A stretch of 64,000 nt of DNA from Mycoplasma zalophi (GCF_018914005.1 NZ_JAHMHI010000001.1:1-64000); one strand, 5' to 3'; positions 51,033-63,866 are shown, numbered from the stretch's first letter. The notes: generated by a model from the letters alone, not told the origin. Numbers and translations: made by a program.

Positions 51033-52280
51033 ATGAATGAAAAATTAAAAGAATATTTAGAAAAAACACCAACTAAAGAAGGATTTTTTGGTGAGTATGG
51101 AGGATCTTATCTTCCAGATGATTTGCAAATATTATTTAATGATATTGCAAATAAATATTATGAAATTTCACAAACAGAAGAATTTAAAACTGAATTAAAA
51201 AAATTACGAAAATACTTCCAGGGACGTCCAACTCCAATATATTATTGTGAAAATTTATCAAAAAAATATGGTAAAGCACGTATTTTTGTAAAAAGAGAAG
51301 ATTTAAATGAAGGCGGAAGTCATAAAACAAACCATTGCTTGGCAGAAGCTTTATTTGCAAAAATGATGGGCAAGAAAAAATTAATTGCAGAAACAGGTGC
51401 CGGTAGTCACGGTGCTGCGATTGCCCTTGCTGCAGCTCATTTTGGTTTAGAATGTGAAATTCATATGGGTGCTGTTGATATTGAAAAACAACAACCAAAC
51501 GTTGAGAAAATGAAAATTTTAGGTGCTCAAGTTATTGCTGCAACTCATGGTGCACAAACTCTAAAAGAAGCGGTTGATTCCGCATTTGAATCTTACAAAA
51601 AACAATCAGACACTGCAATTTATGCAATAGGAAGTGTAGTAGGACCCCATCCTTTTCCTATGATAGTTAGAAATTTTCAAAAAATTATCGGTGAAGAAAT
51701 TAAAAAACAATTTAATGAAGAATATAATAAAGACCCTGATTATTTAGTGGCTTGTGTTGGTGGTGGTTCTAATGCAATTGGAGCATTTACAGAATTTTTA
51801 TTTTCAGAAACTAAATTAATGGGTGTAGAACCACTAGGACACGGACCAAAAAAAGGTCAACATGCTTCAACATTATGTTTTGGAAAATCAGGGATATTAC
51901 ACGGATTTAAATCACTTATTCTTTCAGATGAACAAGGTGAACCAGATGAAGTTTATTCAATTGCTTCAGGATTGGACTATCCAGGTGTAGGACCTGAACA
52001 TGCTCATTTAAAACAACAAGGATTAGTTGAATATGTTTCAATAGATGATAATGAAGCATTGGAGGCATTTTTAGTCATGTCTTCAACTGAAGGGATAATT
52101 CCTGCACTAGAATCATCTCATGCTATTGCACAAGCAATAAAAATTGCAAAAGAAAATAGTGATAAAAATATTGATATTGTTATAAATTTATCAGGACGTG
52201 GTGATAAAGATTTATCATATGTTTTAGCAAATTACAAAAAAGAAATTGAAGAATTTAGAATTAAAAACAATTTAAAATAA
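51033..52280 (+). CDS. Orphan tryptophan synthase beta-like PLP enzyme
   Basis: 415 residues. TrpB landmarks: [13 protein letters not shown] at the start, GRPTPIY at 64-70, Lys98 as PLP Schiff base in GGSHKTNH, catalytic Glu120 in [13 protein letters not shown]-domain remnant [28 protein letters not shown] at 243-247 and SGRGDKD near the end. True TrpB reads HTGAHKxN and GAGQHG; here Thr, Ala and the Gln are changed, so the substrate may differ. No trpA or other trp gene is near. Mycoplasmas generally lack tryptophan synthesis, and lateral gain is a fair inference. There are no internal UGA Trp codons in the frame. Own promoter and terminator. Confidence 0.8.
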   Translation: MNEKLKEYLEKTPTKEGFFGEYGGSYLPDDLQILFNDIANKYYEISQTEEFKTELKKLRKYFQGRPTPIYYCENLSKKYGKARIFVKREDLNEGGSHKTNHCLAEALFAKMMGKKKLIAETGAGSHGAAIALAAAHFGLECEIHMGAVDIEKQQPNVEKMKILGAQVIAATHGAQTLKEAVDSAFESYKKQSDTAIYAIGSVVGPHPFPMIVRNFQKIIGEEIKKQFNEEYNKDPDYLVACVGGGSNAIGAFTEFLFSETKLMGVEPLGHGPKKGQHASTLCFGKSGILHGFKSLILSDEQGEPDEVYSIASGLDYPGVGPEHAHLKQQGLVEYVSIDDNEALEAFLVMSSTEGIIPALESSHAIAQAIKIAKENSDKNIDIVINLSGRGDKDLSYVLANYKKEIEEFRIKNNLK

Positions 52281-52285
52281 GTATT

Positions 52286-52314
52286 AAAAAATCCGTGTGA
52301 GCGGATTTTTTATT
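52286..52314 (+). terminator. Terminator after the TrpB-like gene
   Basis: AAAAATCCG at 52286-52294, loop TGTGAG, CGGATTTTT and more T. Strong intrinsic terminator, also reaching the 3' end of the convergent gene. Confidence 0.88.
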
Positions 52315-53106
52315 TTAATTTACATAATATTGGATTCTTTGTTGTGTTAAAGTTTTTTTATCTTTTGAAACAAAATTAAAATCAATAACTAACAAATTAC
52401 GTTCATTTTTTACTGTGTATTTTACATAATCTTCATTATCTGTTTTTGTAATGTCATAATCTTTTTCAGGGAAAAGATTTGGTCTATTTTCATTTGCAAT
52501 TTTTTTAAATCACTCAAAAACATTGTTTTTAAATTCTTCTGAACTAAAATAATTATTTTCACTAGATTTAGGGCTTGAAATTATTTCTTGTAACTCTGGT
52601 TTATATTTTTCAAATGCTTCTTTTAGTTTTTGGTCATTTTCATAATTAAATGAGTTATTTCAAATTGGTATTTTAATATCAGTTACTTCTATTTTTTTGA
52701 ATTTATGCTTTTTATCTTGAACACTATAATTTACCATGATATGTTGTGAATCATTTTCATTAAATTTTAAATCGGTAAATAAGATATCAATATTTTGCAC
52801 TTGTCTTGGTGTTAAATTAATATTGACATATTGTGATACAAAATTATTTATAGCACCTTTGGGATTTTTTTGTTTTCAATTATTAAAATTATTAAAAATT
52901 TGTTGTGCAGATTGAGTATTTGCATAAGATGATGGACTTAATTTTATTTCATTTTGATCTTTTTCATATTCCTTTTTTGAATATTTTTTTACGTGAGTTA
53001 TTTTCGCATTGTAATATACATAATAAACAACACCAGAAACAGCAGCAAGAGAAAGAAGAGAAATTAAGCTTATTATTAAATATTTTTTATTAAGTATTTT
53101 TTTCAT
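52315..53106 (-). CDS. Hypothetical membrane-anchored protein
   Basis: 263 residues. The N-terminus MKKILNKKYLIISLISLLSLAAVSGVV holds one signal-anchor helix without a lipobox Cys, so the rest is probably outside. The exterior part is Lys/Asn-rich with mixed alpha/beta character and no recognisable motif. UGA encodes Trp at residues 77, 151 and nearby. It lies just downstream of topA with a 3-base gap and is probably co-transcribed, but the start has no clear Shine-Dalgarno. Function unknown. Confidence 0.6.
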
Positions 53107-53109
53107 ATA

Positions 53110-54936
53110 CTATGATTTCTTTTTATAAAATCTTCTTTTTTGAGGTGCTGTTTCATCTGATTTTGTGAATTTACATTTAGGGAAGTTTTCACAACCTATA
53201 AATCTTTGTTGGTTTGATTTTTTATATCTAAATAACAATTTATTACCACACAATGGGCAAATTTCACCTGTGTATTGAATATCTAAAGTGCTTATTTCCA
53301 TATTTTTAGATGCTTCATCAAAAGTTTTTGTAAAACTTTCTCAAAAACTTACCATAAGGTCATTTTTATGTTGTCTACCCTCTGCTATTTCATCTAATTG
53401 TTTTTCAACTTGACTTGTATATTCTTCATTAATTATTTTCTTGAAATTAGTTACTAGTTTTTGATTAATAACTTTTCCAAATTCAGTAGGTTTTAAGATA
53501 TTTTTAGTACTTTCAACAAATAAACGTTTTTTAATAACATTAATAGTTGTAGCAAAAGTAGAAGGACGACCAACTTTTATATCATCTAATGTTTCGATAA
53601 GTTGACCTTCACTATATCTTGCGGGTGGTTGAGTTTGTTTTTTTTCATGAATGTATTTTTGAACTGGTATTTTTGAACCCACTTCATAAACTGGAATGCT
53701 TTTTGAGTCTTCTTCAGTTTCTTTTATAATACTATAACCTTTAAAAATCATTTTTGTAAATGACATTTTGTAGCTAAAATCATTATCTAAAAGATCATAT
53801 GAATAAATTTCTCTTACAGGTGCATTCATAAGTGACATAATTGTTTTTTTATAAATTAATTCATAAATATATGCTAAATAAGTATTTAGCTCATATTTAA
53901 CTTTTGCTTCTTCAGGAGTTAATTCTAAATCAGTTGGTCTTATAGCTTCATGGGCATCTTGAGAACCTGAGAATCCTTTAATTTCTTGTGCAACAAATTC
54001 TTTTCCATATTTTTTTTCAATAAATTCTTTAGAAGAAGATACAAATTTATCATTCATTCTTGTTGAATCTGTTCTTGGATATGAAATAAGCCCATATTCA
54101 AAAAGTTTTTGTGCTGCATCTTGTACAATTTTTGAAGAATATTTAGCTTCACGATAAAGAGCAGATTGTTTAAAAGGAGTAATTGTTGCATCTTTTCTAG
54201 TAGATACTTTATAATTTACAACTTCTAAAAAATGACTCTGTGATTTGATTGCTTGTTCTGCAATTTCAGGTGTTAATCATGTATTTTTTGCTAAAATAGC
54301 AGGTTTTAAATAAAGTTCCGCACTAACATTTTCTGAAATTTGTGCTGTTATAGTTTCATATTTTGTGGGTATAAAATATTCAATTTCTTTTTCACGATCA
54401 CAAACTAGTTTTAGTGCTATTGATTGTACACGTCCGGCACTCGGATTAGTTGGTCTATTTTTTGTTGTTTTAACCATAAGCTTAGATAATTTAAAACCAA
54501 TAATTCTATCTAGCATTCTTCTTGCTTTTTGTGCTTCTACTAAATTTTTATCTACCTGATGTGGATTATTTATTGCATCTAAAATTGCTTGTTTGGTAAT
54601 TTCATTATATGTAATTCTGTGATATTTATTTTCTATATCCAAACAATCTATTAAATTTTGTGCAATTGCTTCGCCTTCACGATCAGGGTCAGTTGCAATT
54701 AAAACATCAGAAGCTTCTAATGCTGCTTCTTTTAAATTTTTTATGATAGTTTTTTTATTGCTTTCAATTTCATATTTAGGTTCTCATGTATCAAAATCAA
54801 TACCAAATTGTTCTTTTCCTTTGGTAGATAATTTTAATATATGACCTTTTGAGGCCAATACCTTGTATTCAGATCCTAAATATTTTTGAATTGTTTTTTC
54901 TTTATTTGGTGATTCGACTATTACTAATTTATACAT
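53110..54936 (-). CDS. topA: DNA topoisomerase I
   Basis: 608 residues. The Toprim domain begins [13 protein letters not shown] and has [13 protein letters not shown] at about 77-89. [15 protein letters not shown] and the active-site region [12 protein letters not shown] (catalytic Tyr near residue 282) follow. AHEAIRPTD completes the core. The tail carries a single C4 zinc finger (CPLCGNK, then CENFPKC) and a basic end. It relaxes negative supercoils. The frame is interrupted by UGA Trp codons, which split it under the standard code. Confidence 0.93.
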
Positions 54937-55043
54937 AATATAAATATTATTATATTTATAGCATTTTTTGCAAAAAAAGACAAAATAAAAATAGCTTTTA
55001 ACAAATAGCTATTTTCGTTATATCTAAAAACATACAATAAATA

Positions 55044-55400
55044 TTATTTTGTGTTTTTAATTTCTTTAAGTCTTGCAGCTTTACCTTTAAGATCTCTCAT
55101 GTAGAATAATTTAGCTCTACGAACTTTATTTTTACGTGTAATTTCAACGTGTGAAATTAATGGTGAATTATATTTAAATACACGTTCAACACCAATTCCG
55201 TAACTATTTTTACGAACTGTGAAGTTTTTAGCAGTTCCTTCTCCACTTAGTGCAATAATTAAACCTTCAAATACTTGGATACGTTCTTTGTCACCTTCTT
55301 TAATTCTTACGTGAACTCTAACGTTGTATCCAACTTTTAATTCTGGTAGATCATTTCTAATTTGCTTTTGTTCTGCTAGTTCAATTAATTTATTTCTCAT
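55044..55400 (-). CDS. rplS: 50S ribosomal protein L19
   Basis: 118 residues with [20 protein letters not shown] and [11 protein letters not shown], followed by [21 protein letters not shown] sequence. The start is the ATG at 55398-55400, preceded by AAGGAT; an in-frame TTG five codons upstream is not favoured. It overlaps the end of trmD by 11 bases, the conserved rpsP-trmD-rplS order. Confidence 0.93.
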   Translation of the reverse strand: MRNKLIELAEQKQIRNDLPELKVGYNVRVHVRIKEGDKERIQVFEGLIIALSGEGTAKNFTVRKNSYGIGVERVFKYNSPLISHVEITRKNKVRRAKLFYMRDLKGKAARLKEIKNTK

Positions 55401-56064
55401 TTTTAATCCTTTCAATAAGATCTGGTCTATTTTTTAAAGTCTTTTGATATTTTGCTTCATCTCTTCATGCTTTAATCTTTGCATGATCTCCATTTAATAA
55501 CACCTCTGGCACTTTAAAACCTTTGTATTCACTAGGCCTTGTGTATTGAGGAAAATCAAGTAATCCATCACCTTCAAAACTTTCTTCAAGATGTGAACTT
55601 TCACGTATTACACCAGGACTTAACCTAGCAATTGCATCAACTATTAACATAGCAGGGATTTCTCCACCTGTTAAAACATAGTCACCGATGCTAATTTCCT
55701 CATCAACAAAATTTAAAATTCTTTCATCAAAACCTTCGTAATGTCCTGCTACTAATGTAATTTCATCTTGTTTTGCAAATTCTCGTGCCATTTTTTGAGT
55801 AAATGTTTTTCCTTGAGGACTTAGTAGAATTTTTTTACCTTCAACCGTTTGCAATGCTAAGTCTATTGGTTGAACTTGTAAAAGCATTCCCTGACCTCCA
55901 CCATATACTTTATCATCGACTTTTTGATGTTTTTCAGTTGAAAAATTTCTTCAATTAACGATATTTATTTCAATATGGCCTAATTCTATTGCTCTTTTTA
56001 TAATAGAAATTTGCTTGAAACCTTCAAAATATTCTGGAAATAAAGTCAAAATATTAAATTTCAT
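55390..56064 (-). CDS. trmD: tRNA (guanine-37-N1)-methyltransferase TrmD
   Basis: 224 residues. [14 protein letters not shown] at the start, [28 protein letters not shown] (the SPOUT knot) and RRP-like GDHAKIKAW are all present. It makes m1G37, which prevents +1 frameshifting. It lies between rpsP and rplS with short overlaps. Confidence 0.94.
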
Positions 56065-56066
56065 AC

Positions 56067-56327
56067 TTATTTACTACGATTTTTTGTGTAATTTTGATAG
56101 AAATTATTTGTTTTTAAAAGTGTTCTAACTGTATCGCTAACTTGAGCACCTTGATCTAATCATTTTGTTATTAATTCTTCGTTTAATTTAATTTCTTTGC
56201 TGTGTGGGTTATAAAATCCTACTTCTTCTATAAAACGTCCATCACGAGGTGAACGTGAATCAGCTACAATTATTTTGTAAATGGCGTTAAATTTTTTACC
56301 ATTTCTTTTTAATCTTAATTTAACCAT
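56067..56327 (-). CDS. rpsP: 30S ribosomal protein S16
   Basis: 86 residues: [30 protein letters not shown] is conserved, split here only for length, and [10 protein letters not shown] follows. AAAGGACC precedes the ATG. First gene of rpsP-trmD-rplS. The stop lies 2 bases before the trmD start. Confidence 0.94.
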
Positions 56328-56387
56328 ATTTGGTCCTTTCTTTTGAATGTCTTTAAATAGTAATTATTATTTTACCACAAAATTTTA

Positions 56388-56413
56388 AATGTCAAGCAAA
56401 AATGCTTGACACT
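56388..56413. terminator. Terminator after hpt
   Basis: TGTCAAGCA at 56390-56398 pairs with TGCTTGACA at 56403-56411, loop AAAAA-like, downstream of the hpt stop on the minus strand. Confidence 0.75.
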
Positions 56414-56443
56414 TTTTAAATTAATAAAAAAAGTCAGTGATGA

Positions 56444-56989
56444 CTATTTTATTAATTCTGGTTTTAAAGTTCCAATGTATGGAATGTTTCTCATTTTTTC
56501 GTTTCAGTCAAAACCGAAACCAACAATAAATACATTAGGTACAACAAATCCACAATTATCTACTTTAAAATCATTTGTTCTACCGGCTGGTTTATCTAAT
56601 AATGTAAGGACTTTTAATGATTTAGGATTTCTGTTTTTTAAAATGTCAATTGTTTTAGAAATTGTTCGACCTGTATCTACTATATCTTCAATTACTAATA
56701 CATCTTTATTTTCTATTTCATTTGCTAAATCTAAAACAACTTTAACTGAACCAGAAGATTTTGTACCACCGTTATATGAACTAATAGTCATAAAATCCAA
56801 AACAAAATCAACATTAATAGTTTTAATTAATTGTGCAAGAAATGGAATACAACCTTTTAAAATACCAACTATAATAAGATCTTTAGAATCTTTATATGTT
56901 TCATTAACTCAATCACTTAATTCTTTTATTCTTGTTTCTAATTGTTCTTGGGAAAATAAAATTTTATCCATTCTACTATCTATTTCCAT
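56444..56989 (-). CDS. hpt: Hypoxanthine phosphoribosyltransferase
   Basis: 181 residues. LIIVGILKGCIPF is the PRPP loop I region. DFMTISSYNGG is the flexible loop, VLVIEDIVDTGRT the PRPP-binding motif at about 96-108, and VGFGFDWNEKMRNIPYIG the purine-binding C-terminus (UGA Trp). It salvages hypoxanthine and guanine. A large open frame on the plus strand here is antisense shadow. It is followed upstream by the deoxynucleoside kinase, so the two form a salvage pair. Confidence 0.93.
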
Positions 56990-56998
56990 AATATATCC

Positions 56999-57655
56999 TT
57001 ATTTAATTTTTTTTGCTTGTTGATCAATTATTTCAATTACTTTTTCACTTAATTCTTTTTCATTTAAATCATTTGCATCAATCACAACATGATTTAAATT
57101 AAATTTCTTAGCTAATTCTGAAAAAATTTCATAGTAATGGGTGTGAAGTTTTTTAAAATATTCAATATTTTTATCTCAGTTGTCAACTTCTGTTTCTCTT
57201 CCTCTTTTAAAGATGCGTTTTTTAAATGTATCAAAATTTATATCTAAAAATATAGCAAGATCAGGTAATTCTTCTTTTGTTATTAATTTTTGAAATAAAG
57301 CATCATATGCTTCTAAATATTTGCCTTGCTTTTCTTTCAAAATAATTTTTGCAAAAATGTAATGTTCAATACTAAATCTATCTAAGAAAATATGATCCTT
57401 TGAAGTTTCTAGATTTTCTCTTTTATATTCTTCTAAAATTTCTGCAAATTTAGCAGAGTGATTTTCAACTATGTATGATTGAAAACCTATAGTAAGATTA
57501 GGTTTTTTTTCATATAATCATTTTAAAAAAGTATTAAATACTTCATCGTCCTCTTCAAATTCATGCAACATTTTTGATGTCTTATAATGTTTGTGTAATT
57601 TTTCTGATAAGCTAGTTTTTCCACTAGCAATCATTCCACTTATACCTATAATCAT
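56999..57655 (-). CDS. Deoxynucleoside kinase (dAdo/dGuo kinase family)
   Basis: 218 residues. P-loop IGISGMIASGKTSLS at about 3-17, LDRFSIEHYIFAK (the DRS-type motif) at about 92, and RIFKRGRETE, the lid with arginines. It phosphorylates deoxynucleosides for salvage; which base is preferred cannot be told. It lies 9 bases upstream of hpt on the minus strand, consistent with a joint nucleotide-salvage transcript. Confidence 0.88.
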
Positions 57656-57746
57656 TTACTTACCCCTTTTTATTATTGTCTTTATTTTACTAAAAAATCA
57701 ATTCATTTCCAACAAAAAAAATAATTTTCATAAATTAAATAATTAG

Positions 57747-57775
57747 TTTAAAAAAACTCCGTTCAGGAGTTTTGT
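57747..57775 (-). terminator. Terminator of greA
   Basis: AAAACTCC at 57753-57760 pairs with GGAGTTTT at 57766-57773, with a T-run on the minus strand. Confidence 0.82.
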
Positions 57776-57778
57776 AAA

Positions 57779-58252
57779 TTATTTAATTTCTTTGATTATA
57801 ATTTCATATTTTTTATCAACATCAACTTCAACGTCATCGCCTACTTTATGACCTAAAAGAGCTTTTGCTAACGGACTGTTGTTTGAAATTTTTTGTTCAA
57901 AAGGATTTGCTTCTAATGAACCTACAATTTGCAAGGTTTTTTCGATTGATTTGTCATTTTTCATTTGAAAAGTTACAGTTGATCCTATTTGTACTACTGA
58001 TTTTACTGAACTCTCATCAATAATTTCATAGTTATCTAAAATATGTTGAATTTCAGTAATTCTTGCTTCAATTTGTCCTTGTTTTTCTCTTGCTGCATCA
58101 TATTCAGCATTTTCCGAAAGATCACCTTGGCTACGAGCATCACGAATTTCTTCAATAACTTGTGGTCTAACAACGTTTTGTAGGTATTCTAATTCTTTTT
58201 TATACTCTTCTAGTGATTGTTGAGTTAAATAAATTTTTTCTGTATTATTCAT
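57779..58252 (-). CDS. greA: Transcription elongation factor GreA
   Basis: 157 residues. The N-terminal coiled coil is LQNVVRPQVIEEIRDARSQG, with the acidic tip DLSENAEYDAAREKQG at about 44-59. The C-terminal FKBP-like domain ends in PLAKALLGHKVGDDVEV. It stimulates transcript cleavage by backtracked polymerase. The start overlaps the upstream membrane-protein gene by 8 bases. Confidence 0.94.
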   Translation of the reverse strand: MNNTEKIYLTQQSLEEYKKELEYLQNVVRPQVIEEIRDARSQGDLSENAEYDAAREKQGQIEARITEIQHILDNYEIIDESSVKSVVQIGSTVTFQMKNDKSIEKTLQIVGSLEANPFEQKISNNSPLAKALLGHKVGDDVEVDVDKKYEIIIKEIK

Positions 58253-58940
58253 TGTTTGTTCCTTTTGCTATGTAATTTGTAATTAAAATCAAATTAAATG
58301 ATTTTATTTTATATTTTTCGAATTTATATATTTTCTTGTCATAAAGATAATTAAAAATATCATTTATTTCTTTTTTATTGTACTTATTATATAAGAAAAT
58401 ACACATTCCGTTTTTATTTAAAAAATTTAAATTATTTTCTAGGTAATTAATTGGATCGGATTTTTGTTTAAGTAAAATAATCATATCATTTAAATTTTTG
58501 ATTTCAGAATTATAAATAAATTTATCTTCTTGACTTAGATTATTGTTACTTGTTGTAATTTTTTTATCATTTGTACTTAATGAAAATGTTTTTGCAAAGT
58601 AATTATCATATAAATCATCAATAAATACACTTTGATATTTATTTACAATAAAAGTATTTAATAAAAAAGCAGTTAAAATTGGATTTGCTAGCGGATTTTT
58701 GGTACTTTTTTCTAATTTGGTGACAATAGTTCCAAAATTTTCGTTATTTTCAGAAGCTTTTAATAAAATTTCATTTTCTTGTTCAAGTAAGTATTTTTCT
58801 TTAATTCTTTTTACTTTTTTGTGCAAGTATATATAAGAAAATACTCCAATAAAAAACACAATAAAAACTGAAATAAGTAAAATAATTTTTCAAGTTGGTC
58901 AAGATGTGTTTTCTATTTGTTGGTTTATTTCAAAAAACAT
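58245..58940 (-). CDS. Membrane-anchored hypothetical protein, possibly methyltransferase-like
   Basis: 231 residues from ATG 58938-58940. One N-terminal transmembrane helix (IILLISVFIVFFIGVFSYIYL) is followed by a basic linker and a soluble alpha/beta domain. LNTFIVNKYQSVFIDDLYDN, then DMIILLKQKSD and LNFLNKNGMCIFLYN, recall the strand-helix spacing of a Rossmann methyltransferase. No SAM-binding GxGxG is seen, so this is tentative. Two UGA Trp codons lie in the N-terminus. It sits in ruvX-DUF1292-(this)-greA with 4- to 8-base junctions. Confidence 0.5.
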
Positions 58941-58944
58941 TGTA

Positions 58945-59202
58945 TTATCAAGCATCAATTTCATTATTTTCTAAAAAATCATCAAATATTTCTTCAACAA
59001 TATCTCATTCATCTTCAGGAATTTCAACATAGATATCGTTTTGTTTTTTTAGTCCAACAACAGTTTCTTGATCATTTAAAACACCAAGTAAGTATGTATC
59101 ACCATTTTCTTCGAAATCAAATAAAATGGTAATTTCTGTTTCTTGACCATTATCATCTTCTATTGTAATTTTTCTTGTTATATCATTTAAATTTATTTTC
59201 AT
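58945..59202 (-). CDS. DUF1292 family protein (YrzB-like)
   Basis: 85 residues, very acidic. ITIEDDNGQETEITILFDFEENGDTYLLGV, then KKQNDIYVEIPEDEWDIVEE, matches the DUF1292 layout found beside ruvX and greA in Firmicutes. Function is unknown. Ends in a UGA-coded Trp before TAA. It lies 2 bases after ruvX on the minus strand. Confidence 0.75.
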
Positions 59203-59204
59203 AG

Positions 59205-59630
59205 TTATTTTTTAAAGTGGTAGTTTAAATAATCTTCTAAAATTAATTGAGCTGCCAATTTATCCTTAACTCCTTTTCTTTTTTTTCTTTTAAAACCCGC
59301 TTCTATTAAAATACTTTCAGCCGCTATTGTAGATCCATGTTCATTAACTAAAACAACATTTAAATTAAATTGATCTTCTAGTATTTTTTTAAAATTTTCA
59401 ACCATTTCTGTACGTTCTGACTTGGTTCCATTACTTCTTAAGGGATGACCCAAAACTAATGTATCAATAGTTTTATATTGTTTAATATAATCATTTATTT
59501 TTTCAATTACTGCTTGAAAATTATTTTCTTCAAAACGAAAATTTTCTAGCCCCGTTACGATGATATTATTATCATCAGTAATTGCAAAACCACAAGTTCT
59601 AGTTCCTAGATCAAGTGCTAGTTTTCGCAT
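59205..59630 (-). CDS. ruvX: Holliday junction resolvase-like RuvX/YqgF
   Basis: 141 residues. [16 protein letters not shown] is the RNase-H-like first strand with the catalytic Asp, LVLGHPLRSNG follows at about 59, VVLVNEHGSTIAAES carries a Glu, and the C-terminal DKLAAQLILEDYL carries the final Asp. YqgF-type proteins process 16S rRNA and may cut junctions. It overlaps alaS by 13 bases. Confidence 0.9.
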   Translation of the reverse strand: MRKLALDLGTRTCGFAITDDNNIIVTGLENFRFEENNFQAVIEKINDYIKQYKTIDTLVLGHPLRSNGTKSERTEMVENFKKILEDQFNLNVVLVNEHGSTIAAESILIEAGFKRKKRKGVKDKLAAQLILEDYLNYHFKK

Positions 59631-62293
59631 AAAATATTTTCCTTAATATCTTTAAATATATCTTCAATTGTATAATCAGTTGTAAAACTTCCTTGACTTA
59701 CAATTGCGTTCCCCCCACCTTTACCTTGATATTTTGTCAGTATTTGTTTCAATAAATCATTTGAATTATAAATTTTTGAAGCAACAACAACAAAACATTT
59801 ATTATTATCTAATGTTGCTGTAATCACAAGAGCATCAGTGAATTTTTCTCTTAGCTCTATTGCTGCTTTTTTAGTATCTTGCATGTTATTTATTTGCAAT
59901 AAAATAGTTGGTTTGTTGTTTATTGTTTGTGGACTAATATCCTCTAAATCTAAATTTGTATTTTGAGATTGTTTAAATAAAATTTTAAATTCTTCTCTTA
60001 CTTTATTTTCTAAATCTTTTAAATTGTCAATTTCTTTTTCTAAATCACGATTAGATTGATTTAAATTAATGTTTGGTAACTCAAATGAATAGTTTTTGTC
60101 AAGTTCCTTGTTTTTTAAAATAACTGAATTAACTATTTCTTGATATTTTTCAATTTCTTTTAATAAATAATTACGAACTAATATATTTGAAGTTACAACT
60201 CTTAAACGATAAATTCCTGTACCTTTATTTTCTACACCTGTAATTTTAAAATCTTCAATAAATGCAGTATTTGGTGAGTGAGTACCACCACATAAATCTT
60301 TTGTTATTGGATCGAAAATAACAACTCTAACCGCTGATTGATCGTGGTATTCATTTTCTTCAATTGTCATGAATGCACCAATTTCTTCGGCTTCTTTAAT
60401 TGTCATAATTTTGTATTGTCTTTGGACGTTATCTTTAATATATTGATGCATTATATTTTCGATATTTTTTATTTCTTCTGGAGTTGGTTTTTTATCATGT
60501 GGGAAATCAAATGTAAAGTATTCAGGCATAATACTTGAACCTAATTGTTCGATTTTTTCATCTTGATAGGTTTTTCTTAATGCACTAAACATAATATGAG
60601 TTGAGCTATGGTTACGCATGTAACCTTGTCTTGCTTTTTCATCTACAAAACAATCTACTGGCATATTAGCTTGGATTTTACCTTTAACTTTATGAATATG
60701 ATTTCAGTATTTATCTTTAAATACATCTAAAATTTCAATATCATTATCACCTTGTTTAATTATCCCAAAGTCATGGAATTGTCCACCGCTTGTTGCATAA
60801 AATGGTGTTTTATTTAAAACAACATAAGAAATATCATCATCGTTGTTTGTTTGTTCAATTTCTTCAAAATCATTTAGTAGATAAAGAATTTTTGCATTTT
60901 GATGAGTTGTTTCTTCATAACCTGTAAATTCACTAATTTGTTTTGTGATTATATCTAAACTACTAATTACCTTGTCCATAGCATTTCCAACATTACCACG
61001 TGATTTTTGTTTATGGATTTCTAAATATTTATTAAATTCATTTTGATCAATGTGAAGATTTTTTTCAGCAAGTATTTCATTTGTTAATTCAATAGGGAAT
61101 CCATAAGTGTCAAACATTTTAAAAGCAATTTCAGTTGAAATATTTCCATTTTTTTCAATTTCACGTTCAAGTAATTTTTCACCTTGGTTAATTGTTTTTG
61201 AGAATAATAATTCTTCTTCTTTAATAATTTCTGAAACTAAATTTACATCAATATCATAAATTAAAGATTGTTTTGTAACATCAACTAATTTATATAAAAA
61301 TGCAGTTTCTTTAATACCTAATTTAAGCATTGAACGATATGAGCGACGAATCAATCTTCTAATAATATATCCACGACCTACATTTGAAGGTTTAACACCA
61401 TCATTTATTGCATTTACACAAGCTCTAATGTGGTCAGCGATTATTTTGAATTGAGTATTTATTTTAGTTTGATTTGGTTCTTTTGTAAAGTAATTATTAA
61501 TATCATATTTATAATCTGTATATTTTTCAATCTCTTTAATAATTATTTGAAATAAATCAGTATCAAAGTTAGTAGGAACATCTTGTAAAATGCTTGAAAT
61601 TCTTTCTAAACCAGCTCCTGTATCAATGTTTTTGTGCGCGAGTTCTGTGTAATTATTTTCACCGTCATTGTTAAATTGGCTAAACACTATATTTCAAATT
61701 TCAATAAAACGATCGTTTTCAATGTCTTCTTTAATTAATTCAATACTTCTTTTGTCATATTTCGGACCACGGTCAAAAAATATTTCTGTATCAGGCCCGC
61801 AAGGTCCTTGTCCTACATCTCAGAAGTTTGTATCTCTTGTTCCTTCAATCATATGATCTTTTGAAATACCTAATTCTAGTCAATATTTAAGCGTATCAGT
61901 ATCTTCTGAATAATATGTTATATAAATATCATCTTTTGCAAATTCAAGTTCTTTGAAAATAAATTCATATGCAAATTCAATTGCTTCTTTTTTAAAGTAA
62001 TTTCCAATACTAAAATTTCCCAACATTTCAAAGAAAGTATGGTGTCTAGTTGTTATTCCAACGTTTTCTATATCATTTGTACGAATTGATTTTTGTGAGT
62101 TAGTTATTCTTGGATATGGAGGTATTTTTTTTCCGCTAAAATAATCTTTTAATGTAGCAACACCACTATTAATTCATAATAGTGAAGGATCATTTATAGG
62201 GATTAAGCTTTTTGATTCTAATACCAAATGATCTTTTGATTTAAAAAAATCAAGTCATAGTTGTCTTATTTGTTTAGAAGTTAATTTTTTCAT
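59618..62293 (-). CDS. alaS: Alanyl-tRNA synthetase
   Basis: 891 residues, full length. Class II motifs include [33 protein letters not shown] and [12 protein letters not shown]. The editing domain keeps [20 protein letters not shown] (HxxxH) and CGGTHSPNT, so the deacylating site looks intact, unlike ValRS in this window. The C-Ala domain follows. Charges tRNA-Ala, including the UGC gene in the tRNA cluster. Trp codons are mostly UGA. It overlaps ruvX and lies 2 bases after mnmA. Confidence 0.94.
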
Positions 62294-62295
62294 TA

Positions 62296-63426
<1,131 letters not shown>

Positions 63427-63469
63427 CTATAATGCATATATTCTTTTATATTTTACTTCAAAATAACAT

Positions 63470-63503
63470 ATAAATAAAAAAATAGATAGTTAAACTATCT
63501 ATT
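63470..63503 (-). terminator. Terminator of rpmI-rplT
   Basis: AATAGATAGTT at 63481-63491 pairs with AACTATCTATT ending at 63502. On the minus strand a long T-rich tract follows. Confidence 0.8.
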
Positions 63504-63512
63504 AAGAATTAA

Positions 63513-63866
63513 TTAGTTTAAAGCTTTTTTAGCTTGATTTACTAATTCTTCAAATGTTTTTGGATAATTGATTGCTAATTCACTTAGCATTTTTCTATTA
63601 ACTTGAATATTTGATTTTTTTAATCCATCAATTAGACGTGAATAAGAAATTCCCAATGGTCTTGCTGCTGCATTAATACGAGCTATTCATAATTTTCTAA
63701 AATCACGTTTTACTTGTTTTCTATCTCTAAATGCATAAGTTCATGATTTAACTACTGCTTGTTTAGCTACTTTATAACCGATTGATTTGTGTCCTCAGTA
63801 TCCTTTAGCTAATTTTAGTCATTTGTTACGTCTTGCTCTTGTAACTGTTCCGCCTTTTACACGCAT
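63513..63866 (-). CDS. rplT: 50S ribosomal protein L20
   Basis: 117 residues: [23 protein letters not shown], then [21 protein letters not shown] and [13 protein letters not shown]. Trp codons are UGA. AAAGGAT precedes the ATG. Downstream of rpmI, the infC-rpmI-rplT order. Confidence 0.95.

Noticed and set aside
56406..57023. 205-codon plus-strand frame opposite hpt
   Set aside because: It is antisense to the strongly conserved hpt gene, lies in a complementary codon phase, and has no ribosome binding site or family match.
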